Assembly: GCA_903904815.1 (NCBI GenBank)
Contig: CAIVDU010000005.1
Coordinates: forward strand, 62,001 to 126,000
Direction of reading: 5' to 3'
DNA: 64,000 bases
Source: an uncultured Armatimonadota bacterium
GTDB lineage: Bacteria; Armatimonadota; Fimbriimonadia; Fimbriimonadales; Fimbriimonadaceae
This document shows positions 8,679-17,454 of this stretch, in pieces (position 1 is the first letter of the stretch; the number at the start of each line of letters is the position of its first letter). The notes beneath the pieces were generated by a model. It ran no database searches. It saw only the letters and a program-made list of their open reading frames with translations, and was not told where the DNA came from. The position numbers were made by a program, and so were the translations under genes.

Positions 8679-10635
8679 AGTTTTCACCCAACTTTCGGAA
8701 CGAAAGGCCAATTCCCAACGAGTGCTTTCCTTGGGGAATAGAAGCGCCGTCGAAGACGTCGAAGAGCCACTGCCGCTCAAGAACCGAGCCGGCCGCCTGC
8801 TCGATTGCCGAGGCAATCGAGGAGTAGGGCACGTCCTTATCGATCAACAACGAAATGTCACGCCCTACCGCAGGATTCCGACTGATTGAGTGGACACGCA
8901 CTTCCGTCTCGCCCAACTCGAACGCCTTTCGGACGTCGAACTCGGCAAGTACCGTGCCGTCCGGAAGCTTCAGATCTTCGGCGAGCTGAGGGTGTATTTG
9001 GCCCAGAACACCGACAACTGACCCGCCAACCAAGATCTTCGCTTGGCGCGTCGGATGAAGACGCGCGTCTTCCCCTTCGGCCGGTTGAAGTTCAAACTTG
9101 AAGCCGGAGGCCGCCGCAACCGACTCGATGACGCCCTTCAGGCTGAAGAAATCGGCAACCGGTACAGATTCTCCTTTCCGATGGGTCGGAAGAAGCTCGC
9201 CGGTCGAGAGGAAGGCGATCGACTTCCTCTCCAGATACCCGCCGTCGTTCACCGAACGAAACACCTGCCCAATCTCAAACAGGTGGAGGTTTCTGCCGCC
9301 GTTTCGCAGGGCGGCGTCGGATAGGCTGGGCAGGAGAGAGTCTCGTAGCCAGGCGGTGTCAGGACTGGCCGGATTCCGCGGACCGATTCGATTTTCGCTG
9401 GAAGCGTCCAGCGCATGACGGTCTCGAAGCGAGTGGCTTATAGTTTGAATGAATCCTGCCCCGACGGCCGCCTTGAGAAGTTGTTCGTCCTTGAGATAGA
9501 CACCGAGGACACCACCTTCCGTGGTCACGCCTTTAGGGAGAGCTTCGGGAATACGATCGTAGCCGTGTACACGCCCCAGTTCCTCGATGAGATCTTCCTC
9601 GCGAACGATGTCTGGCCGCCAGGTGGGAGGAATGACGGAATAAGGGTCACCGTGCCCAATCACGGTCATGCCCAACCGCTCAAGATACTCTTTGGCCTCG
9701 TCGAACCGAATGGGCATGCCGAGCAGCAGGTTCGCGCGATCCAGTCGCACTTCGACCACTTCTCGCTGAACTCGACCGGGATACACGTCCAGCACTTCAC
9801 TACCCGCGTATCCGAGAAGCTCCGTGAATCGCTCGATCGCGGCCACGACCCCATCGGGGTCGACGCTTCGTTCGAACCGGTACGACGCATCGGTGTTTAG
9901 CCCAAGTTGACGGCGAGTTCGTCGCACGCTGGTATTTAGGAAGTGAGCCGACTCGAGCAGAACGCGCGTGGTTCCTGTTCCCACCTCGCTGTGCAAACCA
10001 CCCATGATGCCGGCCGCTCCGACTGGGTTCTTGGCGTCGCACACCATCATTTGGTCAGGAGTTAGCTCGTGTTCTTGTTCGTTGAGCGTCACCAGCTTCT
10101 CACCGGCGCGAGCCTTTCTGACGACAATTCGGCCCTCTTCGAGCTTGTCGTAGTCAAAAACGTGCAAGGGCTGGCCGAGCTCGAGCATCACGTAGTTCGT
10201 GAGGTCGACCAAGATCCCGAGTGAACGCTGTCCCACCTGATCCAGCCGCTTTTTTAGCCAATCGGGTGAGTCGCCGTTCGGAGGGCCCTCGAAGTACCGG
10301 CAGGCAAAGCGGGAGCAATGGGTCGTTTCGATCGAGACAGAGGCCGGGTTGGGTCCTAAACTGGACGAATCGCCAGTGACGAACCGTGCCACAGCACGCC
10401 GATAGAGGTCGGTCGGCTGGGCATCGAGATCTTTGGCGAGAACTTCTCGAGCGAGTCCGAACACGGAAAGACCGTCTCCCCGGTTGCTCATCACCTTGAC
10501 GTCGAGCACGGGTTCGCCGAGGACTTCTTCGATTCCCTCAAGCTCAAACCCGGCCATTGTCAGCAGGTCGCCGACAGCGGACGCATTCAGGTCCGTTTGG
10601 ACAAAGTCGAGGAGCATCGAATAGGGGAACTTCAT
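8602..10635 (-). CDS. pheT: Phenylalanine-tRNA ligase beta subunit, short form
   Basis: The product is PheT, which pairs with PheS to charge tRNA-Phe. MKFPYSMLLDFV at the N-terminus is the usual opening, so I use the ATG at 10635 rather than the upstream ATG at 10665. Visible parts are the B3/B4 editing domain (LVDLTNYVMLELGQPLHVFD), the B5 domain (SYRFERSVDP region), the synthetase-like core and a C-terminal anticodon-binding fold (SRNPAVGRDISLLID). At 677 residues it is shorter than the common about 800: GIEEV runs almost directly into DVKVMSNRGDGLSVFGLARE, so the OB-fold tRNA-binding insertion is missing. It follows tpiA on the same strand. Confidence 0.96.
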   Translation of the reverse strand: MKFPYSMLLDFVQTDLNASAVGDLLTMAGFELEGIEEVLGEPVLDVKVMSNRGDGLSVFGLAREVLAKDLDAQPTDLYRRAVARFVTGDSSSLGPNPASVSIETTHCSRFACRYFEGPPNGDSPDWLKKRLDQVGQRSLGILVDLTNYVMLELGQPLHVFDYDKLEEGRIVVRKARAGEKLVTLNEQEHELTPDQMMVCDAKNPVGAAGIMGGLHSEVGTGTTRVLLESAHFLNTSVRRTRRQLGLNTDASYRFERSVDPDGVVAAIERFTELLGYAGSEVLDVYPGRVQREVVEVRLDRANLLLGMPIRFDEAKEYLERLGMTVIGHGDPYSVIPPTWRPDIVREEDLIEELGRVHGYDRIPEALPKGVTTEGGVLGVYLKDEQLLKAAVGAGFIQTISHSLRDRHALDASSENRIGPRNPASPDTAWLRDSLLPSLSDAALRNGGRNLHLFEIGQVFRSVNDGGYLERKSIAFLSTGELLPTHRKGESVPVADFFSLKGVIESVAAASGFKFELQPAEGEDARLHPTRQAKILVGGSVVGVLGQIHPQLAEDLKLPDGTVLAEFDVRKAFELGETEVRVHSISRNPAVGRDISLLIDKDVPYSSIASAIEQAAGSVLERQWLFDVFDGASIPQGKHSLGIGLSFRKLGENFTDEQANQVREQVVSALVALGGVTR

Positions 10636-10691
10636 GGCGCCGGAAGAGTTTACTTCGGGCGCCATCCAGGCCGTCGGCCCAGCCCCTAGAG

Positions 10692-11486
10692 TTAGTGCGC
10701 GGCGCGGATTACTTGCACAAATTCTTCGGGATTAAGGCTGGCGCCGCCAACCAAACCGCCGTCAATATCGGGCGCTCGGAAAAGTTCTTTGGCATTGGCC
10801 GCTTTGACGCTTCCGCCATAAAGCACCCGAATCGAGTCGGCCGCGTCCTGATCGAGAAGTTTGGCCAGATGCGTTCGAATCATGCCGCAGACGCGACTTG
10901 CTTCCTCCGTATCGCACGTCTTGCCGGTTCCAATGGCCCAAACAGGCTCATAGGCCACCACACCGGCGATGAACTCGGCAGCATCGATTCCATCGAGCGC
11001 GCCTGCGAGTTGGTCCTGAATCACGGAGTCGGTCTTGCCCGCTTCGCGCTCCGCCAGGGTCTCGCCCACACAGAGGATCGGTACGATTCCGTGATAGAGG
11101 AGAGCCTTCAGCTTGAGATTGACCGTCTGGTCGGTTTCTCCAAAGTAGGAGATCGTGGACTCCGGGATTTCGAGCTTTCCAAAACGACCCCGTGGCTCCG
11201 AATGGCCGACGATGCAGATTTGCACTCCAACTTCTTTCAGCATGCTCGGACTTACTTGCCCGGTGAAGGCGCCGCTTCCAGCCCAAAACACGTCTTGAGC
11301 GCCCAGAAGAATCGATTTCCCTTGAAGCAGATTCCCGACCACCGGGATGCTCAGATAGGATGGACATAATCCCACTTCGACATCCTCATACGAATCGATC
11401 TGCTTCACGAGGGCCTCGACGCACGAGGCAGCCTCCGGACGAGTCAGATTCATCTTCCAGTTTCCAACGACCAACTTGGCACGCAT
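10692..11486 (-). CDS. tpiA: Triosephosphate isomerase
   Basis: The protein has 264 residues and interconverts dihydroxyacetone phosphate and glyceraldehyde 3-phosphate in glycolysis. The catalytic residues are visible: Lys11 in GNWKMN, His95 in IVGHSEPR and Glu180 in AYEPVWAIGTGKT, followed by the phosphate-binding YGGSVKAAN. Compared with most bacterial enzymes there is a small insertion (GRFGKLEIPESTISYFGETD) between the GHSE motif and the GETD motif. The gene is upstream of pheT on the same strand, 56 bases away, so the two are probably cotranscribed. Confidence 0.97.
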   Translation of the reverse strand: MRAKLVVGNWKMNLTRPEAASCVEALVKQIDSYEDVEVGLCPSYLSIPVVGNLLQGKSILLGAQDVFWAGSGAFTGQVSPSMLKEVGVQICIVGHSEPRGRFGKLEIPESTISYFGETDQTVNLKLKALLYHGIVPILCVGETLAEREAGKTDSVIQDQLAGALDGIDAAEFIAGVVAYEPVWAIGTGKTCDTEEASRVCGMIRTHLAKLLDQDAADSIRVLYGGSVKAANAKELFRAPDIDGGLVGGASLNPEEFVQVIRAAH

Positions 11487-11657
11487 GTGATGAGGATACC
11501 GGTAGGAGCGGCTTTGCGGCTTTTGCCTGTGTTTCTATTCCAGAGAAGTAGGCAGATTGCAGCAAGCCGTATGCAGTCCGGAAGACTGGGTTTAGCGGTG
11601 CCCCCGACTACGGATCGCGGCGCCGTCACGCGGAGGGGCGAACCGAATGACCAGCGG

Positions 11658-12059
11658 CTAGGATGATACGGCAAAAGTTGCCACGTCGGACGAAACCTGC
11701 AACTCGTCCAGTCGCTGGGCGATTGCCTGGCGTTCCAGCACGCATTTCGTCGCCGATCCATCTTGGTGGCCACGAAACTCCAGATTGACGTTCTTGGGGT
11801 CCACTCGGATCACGAGGTATCCCTGGGTAGCGGTGATCTGGAGCGTTCCGCCTCGCTTGAGTACGCCCTGCAAACTGTCGGTCGGGCAGAACACATCCTT
11901 GAGCGAGCTGACGCAACCCGGTTGGCACAGATCGATGAGGTTCAGCGTGACACTCGCGCCGCCCCTTTGGCCGATTTCTAGCCATCGACTTTGATCGATG
12001 ACTCCGTCAGTTAACGAATAAATGAAGTTAGTTGACACAGAAGACACTCCGAAACCCAT
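11658..12059 (-). CDS. Hypothetical protein
   Basis: I do not recognise this 133-residue protein. It has no signal peptide or membrane segment. The central part is beta-rich (GGTLQITATQGYLVIRVDP, VNLEFRGHQDGSA) with four scattered cysteines. The frame has normal protein composition while the competing frames on either strand do not, which is the reason for choosing it. No Shine-Dalgarno site precedes the ATG, so an internal start is possible. It lies alone between tpiA and pheS. Confidence 0.5.
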   Translation of the reverse strand: MGFGVSSVSTNFIYSLTDGVIDQSRWLEIGQRGGASVTLNLIDLCQPGCVSSLKDVFCPTDSLQGVLKRGGTLQITATQGYLVIRVDPKNVNLEFRGHQDGSATKCVLERQAIAQRLDELQVSSDVATFAVSS

Positions 12060-12283
12060 TTGACCGGCACACTTGCCGATCTACTGCACCACCTACTCCC
12101 AAGTTGCAGTCCGACACACCGAAATATTTGCAAAACACCAGCGATAGGGCTGAATCCGGTTCAATTTAACACAGGAATGAGTACTTCCCGTACGGTTTAG
12201 ACAGAATTGTCAAAATCAAGCCCGATCCAAGCATATGCAGGGTGGCGAGGGAAGCCTCCGGTATGCCACACATATCGAGTCCT

Positions 12284-13285
12284 ATGAACGACATCGAATC
12301 GCTAGAAAGAGAGGCGCATGAAGCGGTCGCCGCCTGTACCGACAGCCAGAGTCTGCGTGAGGCGACGGATCGGTATGTGAAAAACGGTGTTCAGGCGCTC
12401 ATGAAGGGCATCGGAGCGATCAAGGACCCCGACGAGAAACGCGCGTTCGGCAAGGCCGTGAACGACGCCAAGGCGAGAATCACCGCCGAGATCGACGCTC
12501 GCGGAGAAGCGATTAGCCAGAAGGAACGGGCGATACAGTTCGAGGCTGAGCGCATCGATGTCACCATGCCCGGTCGTCGGCAAACGGTCGGCCTTGAGCA
12601 CATCCTTCAGCAGACCACTAACAAGATCAAGCGTGTTTTGGGAGGACTTGGATTCGAGTACCGAGAGTCGCCAGAACTAGAGCTCTTCAAGTACAACTTC
12701 GACGCCCTTAATTACCCGCCCGATCACCCCGCGATGGACGACCAAGACACGTTCTATGTGGATGCCGACCATCTGTTAAGAACGCAGTGCACGGCCATGC
12801 AAGGTCGCGTGTTCGAGACGGTTCAGCCTCCGCTACGGATGTTCACGGTGGGAAGAACCTATCGGAACGAGGCGGTTGACCGCACCCATGGGCACACTTT
12901 CCATCAGGTGGACTGCTTCATGATCGACGAGGGAGTCTCCATGGCAAACCTCAAGGGCACGCTCGGACTATTCGCCAGGGCCATGTTCGGAGACGATGTA
13001 AAGGTTCGCTTCCGTCCCGACTTCTTTCCGTTCGTGGAGCCGGGCGTCGACTATGCGATCTCCACGCCAAAACTCAAAGGCGGAGAATGGGTCGAATTGG
13101 GCGGCGCTGGACTGATTCACCCCAACATCCTGGAGCGATACGGCATCGATACTCGCCGATATAGTGGGTTCGCCTTCGGATTGGGAGTGGAACGAATTCC
13201 GATGATGGCCTACGGCGTCGATGACCTCCGGCATTTCCTAGAGAACGATCTTAGGTTCCTCGAGCAGTTCCGGCAGCGGGCTTAG
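12284..13285 (+). CDS. pheS: Phenylalanine-tRNA ligase alpha subunit
   Basis: PheS provides the catalytic core for charging tRNA-Phe. I chose the ATG at 12284 (MNDIESLEREAHEAV), which gives 333 residues and the expected N-terminal coiled coil; an ATG at 12263 and a GTG at 12242 lie upstream in frame. Class II motif 2 is visible as FTVGRTYRNEAVDRTHGHTF, preceded by HLLRTQCTAMQ, and motif 3 as GFAFGLGVERIPMMAYG. Unusually it is not in an operon with pheT: pheT is 1.6 kb away on the other strand, with tpiA and a small unknown gene between them. Confidence 0.97.
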   Translation: MNDIESLEREAHEAVAACTDSQSLREATDRYVKNGVQALMKGIGAIKDPDEKRAFGKAVNDAKARITAEIDARGEAISQKERAIQFEAERIDVTMPGRRQTVGLEHILQQTTNKIKRVLGGLGFEYRESPELELFKYNFDALNYPPDHPAMDDQDTFYVDADHLLRTQCTAMQGRVFETVQPPLRMFTVGRTYRNEAVDRTHGHTFHQVDCFMIDEGVSMANLKGTLGLFARAMFGDDVKVRFRPDFFPFVEPGVDYAISTPKLKGGEWVELGGAGLIHPNILERYGIDTRRYSGFAFGLGVERIPMMAYGVDDLRHFLENDLRFLEQFRQRA

Positions 13286-13308
13286 GGCCAGTTGTCACCG
13301 GTTCGTCG

Positions 13309-13911
13309 TCAGGAGTCCAATGTCTGGGTGAGTTCGGAAAGACTCTCATCGAGGGCTTTGAGTTTCAGTAACTCAGACTCAAAGGCACGTTCGGCTCCAT
13401 CGTTGGCGACCTTGGAAACCTGAGGGTAGATCGCAGCACCGATGCTGTCCAGCAACGATGTGGCTTGCTGGATTGCCCTACTTGTCTCACGAGAACGTTC
13501 GGCAACGCCTGCTTGCAGCAATTCGGATGAAGAATCGAGTGCTTGACGACGGGAAAGGTCCAACCGTTCAAGCAAAAGAACCAATTCGGCCAAGACTCTC
13601 TTTCCGTCTTCCAGTGCCTGATTTGACAAGATTTTGACGTTTGATCCTTCAGGGGCCTGGAGGCAAAAGTCTTCGATGCTCCGAAGACTTTTCTCATAGG
13701 GCGCTAGCTGAGCCTGCGACGTCATGGACAGCGACTGGACGCGGGGGTGCAACGCGTCGCGATTTGTTAGGATGTCAATGCAAGTCGCGAGGAGCACCCA
13801 AGCAACCCCAAGGATGGCGGCAATCGCAAACTGAGACCTCGCGCAAGCGACGATCACCCCTCCCACAAGAATGAGCGTGATGTAGCGATTGGGCAAGCGC
13901 GCAGCAGTCAT
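13309..13911 (-). CDS. Membrane-anchored coiled-coil protein, unknown function
   Basis: This protein of 200 residues has two adjacent hydrophobic segments near the N-terminus (YITLILVGGVIVACA, and FAIAAILGVAWVLLATC), then a long cytoplasmic or periplasmic helical region rich in Leu, Glu and Ser that looks like coiled coil (LAELVLLLERLDLSRRQAL). I place the start at 13911, where ATG overlaps the stop of the upstream barrel gene as ATGA. I do not recognise the family. It is the last gene of the hisS cluster. Confidence 0.65.
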   Translation of the reverse strand: MTAARLPNRYITLILVGGVIVACARSQFAIAAILGVAWVLLATCIDILTNRDALHPRVQSLSMTSQAQLAPYEKSLRSIEDFCLQAPEGSNVKILSNQALEDGKRVLAELVLLLERLDLSRRQALDSSSELLQAGVAERSRETSRAIQQATSLLDSIGAAIYPQVSKVANDGAERAFESELLKLKALDESLSELTQTLDS

Positions 13912-14780
13912 ACACGGACTCGTATCTGCAAGCTTACATCCCAGAGGGCGTTGTCTTTGAAACGAATCCAAGGTTCAAACTGGACTCCCCGGGTGATCGG
14001 GAGGGCGCCGCCAAACCTCAAGTACTGTTTCCCCTCAGGTGCGACCCAACTATAGCCAGCGGTCAGCGTGATGCTGCGAGAGGGAAAGTAGGAGATGGTG
14101 CCGTCGGCGACATTTCGATCTCGGTCGAGAACGGTTTCGCCTTGGGTGAGATTGACCATTTCACCTTTGAGTTCAAATTTGCCGAATCGACGACTTCCAT
14201 CGATGGCGACCGCCGCCTGATACCCTCTGCCCGAACCGGGAGAGGCTTCCGGCTCCCGTATCTGCGTGAGAGAACCGCTTGAGATTCCGAAGTGGCGGCC
14301 CAAGAAGACGCTTAGGCCAACTTTCGAGCCAATTCGTGCATCGAACCCGCGCTGTAGCCCTTCGCCCGCATCACAGATGAGCAGCGCGACCGGAAGGCCC
14401 TGAAAGATCAGGTTCGTATCCGCGCGAGCGCCGAGCGCGGTTTCATGCATCACTCGGGTCAAACCGAAGGGAATCGTCTGTTTGCCAACTTTCCAGATTC
14501 CCGGGTCTTCAATGTAGTACTCGTCGAGCAAGCTTGGGTCCGGATCGCCAGTGATCCGCTCCAACTTTTCTGACACAAACCCGTGAAAACCGGTCTCTAA
14601 GACGAAAGAAATCCCCAACGTGCTGGGGCGACCGTCGGTGCCATAGAGCCTGAGATTGGTGGGCCCAGAGCTTTGAGTTCGATAGCTAAGGGTGCCGTCG
14701 AGTTTGATGCGTACGTCGGGAGCCTGGGCAAAGCTCAGGCTCACCAATCCTAAAGCGCCAAGAATCCCCAGAAGTCTCAA
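13908..14780 (-). CDS. Exported beta-barrel (porin-like) outer-membrane protein
   Basis: This protein of 290 residues has a clear signal peptide (MRLLGILGALGLVSLSFAQ) and a body of alternating polar and hydrophobic strands (VRIKLDGTLSYRTQ, ITLTAGYSWVAPEGKQYLRF, ALWDVSLQIRVRV), ending in a strand that terminates in Val as barrel C-termini often do. This fits a small outer-membrane barrel of about 12-14 strands. The ligand is unknown. It overlaps hisS upstream and the coiled-coil gene downstream by four bases each, so a translation-coupled unit is likely despite the unrelated functions. Confidence 0.75.
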   Translation of the reverse strand: MRLLGILGALGLVSLSFAQAPDVRIKLDGTLSYRTQSSGPTNLRLYGTDGRPSTLGISFVLETGFHGFVSEKLERITGDPDPSLLDEYYIEDPGIWKVGKQTIPFGLTRVMHETALGARADTNLIFQGLPVALLICDAGEGLQRGFDARIGSKVGLSVFLGRHFGISSGSLTQIREPEASPGSGRGYQAAVAIDGSRRFGKFELKGEMVNLTQGETVLDRDRNVADGTISYFPSRSITLTAGYSWVAPEGKQYLRFGGALPITRGVQFEPWIRFKDNALWDVSLQIRVRV

Positions 14781-16039
14781 TCTTTTGCCCGGTCCTTAAA
14801 ATGAGACGCTATTTCAGATCTTGGGATTTCAGTTTGAGTTCCCTGGGCAAGATCTCGAACTTGGACGACTCCCTTTTCCAGTTCATCGGTTCCTAGGATG
14901 AGCGCGAACCGCGCGCCACTCTTATCCGCCTGCCTCAGCTGAGACTTCAGGCTTCGGGCGTCGAGATCGGACATCGCCGAAAGCCCGGCCGATCGCAAAT
15001 CGCGGGCGATCGCCAGAACCTCGGCCTCCGCATCGGGCGCTGCCGAGACAACGAACACATCGAGGCGGTCTTCGGGAATCTCAAGCCCGGCCGCTTCAAG
15101 CACGAGGAGCGTTCTTTCGACACCGATTCCGACACCCACGCACGGGGTTGGGCTTCCGCCCATCTCCTTCACAAGGTTGTCGTACCGGCCTCCGCCACAA
15201 ACCGAACTTTGGGCGCCGAGCTTGTTAGACAGAACTTCGAACACGGTCTCCGTGTAGTAGTCGAGTCCCCGAACAATGTCGGTATCGACTTTAAAGGGCA
15301 CGGAAGCGTCGGTCAGCAACTGCTGGAGCTGCTCGAAGCGGGCCTTGGACTCTGGCTCCAAGTACTGAAGGATCGGAACCAACCCCTTGAGAGCTTCCTG
15401 GGTGGCAGGATCCTTGCTGTCCAGTAGGCCCAATGGATTCTTGTGCGCCTTCGCTTTGACCTCTTCGGTCTGGTCGGTTAAAAAAGTTGCCACATGGTTA
15501 AGAATCGCTTCCTGGAAACGGGATCGACACTCAGCACGTCCTAGCGAGTTGATGTGCACGGCGCAGTCGTCGATACCGACCTCTTGGAAGAATCGCGACG
15601 TGACTTCGATGACTTCGGCGTCCGCAGTTACCGCTCCCGAACCCACCACTTCCAGCCCGAACTGGTGCGCCTCGCGATATCTTCCCTTCTGCGGTCGCCC
15701 ATAGCGAAAGATCGGAATGGCATACCACATTCGCAGAATGGAGCCCTGAGGACACAGACTGTGCTCCAACACAGATCGCATGGCAGGGGCTGTCCCCTCT
15801 GGCTTAAGCGTTAGGCTGCGATCACCCTTGTCGGTGAACGTGTACATCTCCTTCGTGACGATGTCGCTGGTTTCGCCCGCAGTGCGCAGAAACACATCCG
15901 TGTCTTCAAACGTAGGGGTACGCAACTCTTTGTAGCCGTACCGGCTGGCGAGAGTCGCAAAGGTGTCCTCGAGAAATCGCCAGCGGTGAGACTGCGTCGG
16001 TAAGACGTCTTGAGTTCCACGGGGCGCTTGGAATCGCAT
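14777..16039 (-). CDS. hisS: Histidine-tRNA ligase
   Basis: The protein has 420 residues, the normal HisRS length. RFQAPRGTQDVLPTQSHRW is the typical start; motif 2 lies around MWYAIPIFRYGRPQKGRYRE, the histidine-specific RGLDYYTETVFEV and GGGRYDNLVKEMGG motifs follow, and motif 3 is CVGVGIGVERTLLVLE. The C-terminal anticodon-binding domain ends near DLAQGTQTEIP. It charges tRNA-His in the cytoplasm. The gene starts 40 bases after the histidine kinase gene and overlaps the barrel gene by four bases. Confidence 0.97.
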   Translation of the reverse strand: MRFQAPRGTQDVLPTQSHRWRFLEDTFATLASRYGYKELRTPTFEDTDVFLRTAGETSDIVTKEMYTFTDKGDRSLTLKPEGTAPAMRSVLEHSLCPQGSILRMWYAIPIFRYGRPQKGRYREAHQFGLEVVGSGAVTADAEVIEVTSRFFQEVGIDDCAVHINSLGRAECRSRFQEAILNHVATFLTDQTEEVKAKAHKNPLGLLDSKDPATQEALKGLVPILQYLEPESKARFEQLQQLLTDASVPFKVDTDIVRGLDYYTETVFEVLSNKLGAQSSVCGGGRYDNLVKEMGGSPTPCVGVGIGVERTLLVLEAAGLEIPEDRLDVFVVSAAPDAEAEVLAIARDLRSAGLSAMSDLDARSLKSQLRQADKSGARFALILGTDELEKGVVQVRDLAQGTQTEIPRSEIASHFKDRAKD

Positions 16040-16079
16040 GGAAGATATTGTGCCCTTTCCAGCCCTCAGATTTTGGCGA

Positions 16080-17321
16080 TCAGGCCGGGCGACCTAGGTT
16101 CAGAGCAGTTCGTCCCCGATTCGGAACCCATTTCAGAAGCATTTCCATGACACGGTCGTGTTCGAAGGGTTTTCTGATGCATTCGTTGAATCCCGATTGA
16201 CGGCACGCCCATGCATCCAGTTCGGTCATTTCTTCACATATCGCGATGATCGGAACGCGTTGCATCGACCCGTCTAGATCGCGTATGGCACGAGTCGTCT
16301 GGATCCCGTCCATGATCGGAAGTCGGAGGTCTACGCAAATGACGTCAAAGCGCCCCTCAGCCGCGAGCGAAATTGCTGGCCTTCCTAGCGCTGCCGACTC
16401 AACGACCACCCCATAACTGCGGAGAATCGATCCGATCGATTCGATTCCCAACGCCCCGTCCCCTACTACTAGGATATGGAGTCCCGTCAACGGATTCGTA
16501 TTCGTGGGCAACGCTGAAGTGGAATGGGCCGAGACGGAAGGCAGTGGAAGTTCGAGAGAGAATTCGCTGCCCGCCCCAATCACACTTTTGCCGACGATCC
16601 GCCCACCCATCATACGAGCTAGTTTTACGGAAATGAGCAGTCCCACACCGGCTCCACTGCGTTGAGATTCGGAGCTATGAAGCGAGGACACACCTTCCAG
16701 CACCGCACTCAGATCACCATCGGACATTCCGATGCCGGTGTCGGAAACCTTGAATCGAAGAGAACCTTGATCTTCATGTCTCATCGTCTCGATGGACAAA
16801 GTGACAGACCCACCTTGGGTGAACTTGACCGCATTGTTTAGGAGATGGGACAGGACTTGCAAGATTCGAGTGCAATCGCCGGATCGCGAACACGCGACAT
16901 TTTCGCTCACCTCGACCCTGAGTTCTAGTCCCTTCGCATCGGCTCCCGACCGGACAGTGGCTATCGCGGACTGCGCTAACTGATCAATTTGAAAGGGAGC
17001 TATCTGCAGTTCCACTGCGCCCGCCTCCAGGTAGGCATATTCAAGCAGATCCGAAAGGACCCCCATGAGTGCATCAGAACTCTTTTCAATCGCCTCCACG
17101 TAGCGACGCTGAGTGGCGTCGAGATGAGTCGACTTTAAGAGGCTGGCGAGGCCCAAAACTCCGTTAAGAGGCGTTCGTATTTCGTGGCCAATGTTCTTTA
17201 GGAAGCCCGCCCTAAGACTGGAAATGGGATCGCTCGGGGACTGACCTTTCTCCTGTTCCCGTAGCTCACCTTCGGACGCAGAAGAGGTCAAAACACACCT
17301 CTGGCCGGGAACACGAAACAC
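16080..17321 (-). CDS. Soluble hybrid histidine kinase with C-terminal receiver domain
   Basis: The protein has 413 residues without a membrane segment or recognisable sensor domain. A HisKA domain has the phospho-acceptor His46 in NIGHEIRTPLNG, the HATPase domain shows an N box (LNNAVKFTQGG), DTGIGM and GAGVGLLISVKLARMMGG, and a receiver domain at about 285-400 has the acceptor Asp in VICVDLRLPIMDG and the Lys in IRKPF. The receiver's acidic pocket is altered: VVGDG replaces the usual VVDDN. The missing sensor suggests it is activated by a partner protein. It lies between guaB and hisS, downstream of an array of hairpins. Confidence 0.9.
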   Translation of the reverse strand: MFRVPGQRCVLTSSASEGELREQEKGQSPSDPISSLRAGFLKNIGHEIRTPLNGVLGLASLLKSTHLDATQRRYVEAIEKSSDALMGVLSDLLEYAYLEAGAVELQIAPFQIDQLAQSAIATVRSGADAKGLELRVEVSENVACSRSGDCTRILQVLSHLLNNAVKFTQGGSVTLSIETMRHEDQGSLRFKVSDTGIGMSDGDLSAVLEGVSSLHSSESQRSGAGVGLLISVKLARMMGGRIVGKSVIGAGSEFSLELPLPSVSAHSTSALPTNTNPLTGLHILVVGDGALGIESIGSILRSYGVVVESAALGRPAISLAAEGRFDVICVDLRLPIMDGIQTTRAIRDLDGSMQRVPIIAICEEMTELDAWACRQSGFNECIRKPFEHDRVMEMLLKWVPNRGRTALNLGRPA

Positions 17322-17350
17322 ATGGTAAATGTGTAGACGGTGGGCAAATA

Positions 17351-17436
17351 CTGAACGATTTCGTGACTCACGAAATCGTTCAGAATAAAATTATCTTGCC
17401 TGAGATAATTTGATGTTGCGCCTTTTTGTGCGCAAC
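17351..17436. other. Array of three hairpins between guaB and the histidine kinase gene
   Basis: Three inverted repeats follow each other. The first is a 33-bp near-perfect palindrome, arms 17351-17366 and 17368-17383 with one central base. The second has arms AAATTATCT (17388-17396) and AGATAATTT (17403-17411) with a 6-base loop. The third has GTTGCGC (17415-17421) and GCGCAAC (17430-17436) with an 8-base loop. Read along the minus strand they come after the guaB stop; the middle one is followed by TTTTATT and may terminate guaB, while the large palindrome could be an operator or a structured leader for the kinase gene. Confidence 0.6.
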
Positions 17437-17454
17437 TCATCTCCGTTTATGCGC

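Noticed and set aside
11626-11985. An overlapping alternative minus-strand frame at the 11.7-12 kb hypothetical gene
   Set aside because: Arg- and Pro-rich composition; the chosen frame (11658-12059) has the more natural composition and beta-strand pattern.
12239-12275. GGGTGGC before pheS, reminiscent of a T-box
   Set aside because: The ACCGCG part of the T-box sequence and a specifier stem are missing. Only a simple GTGGC/GCCAC hairpin remains.
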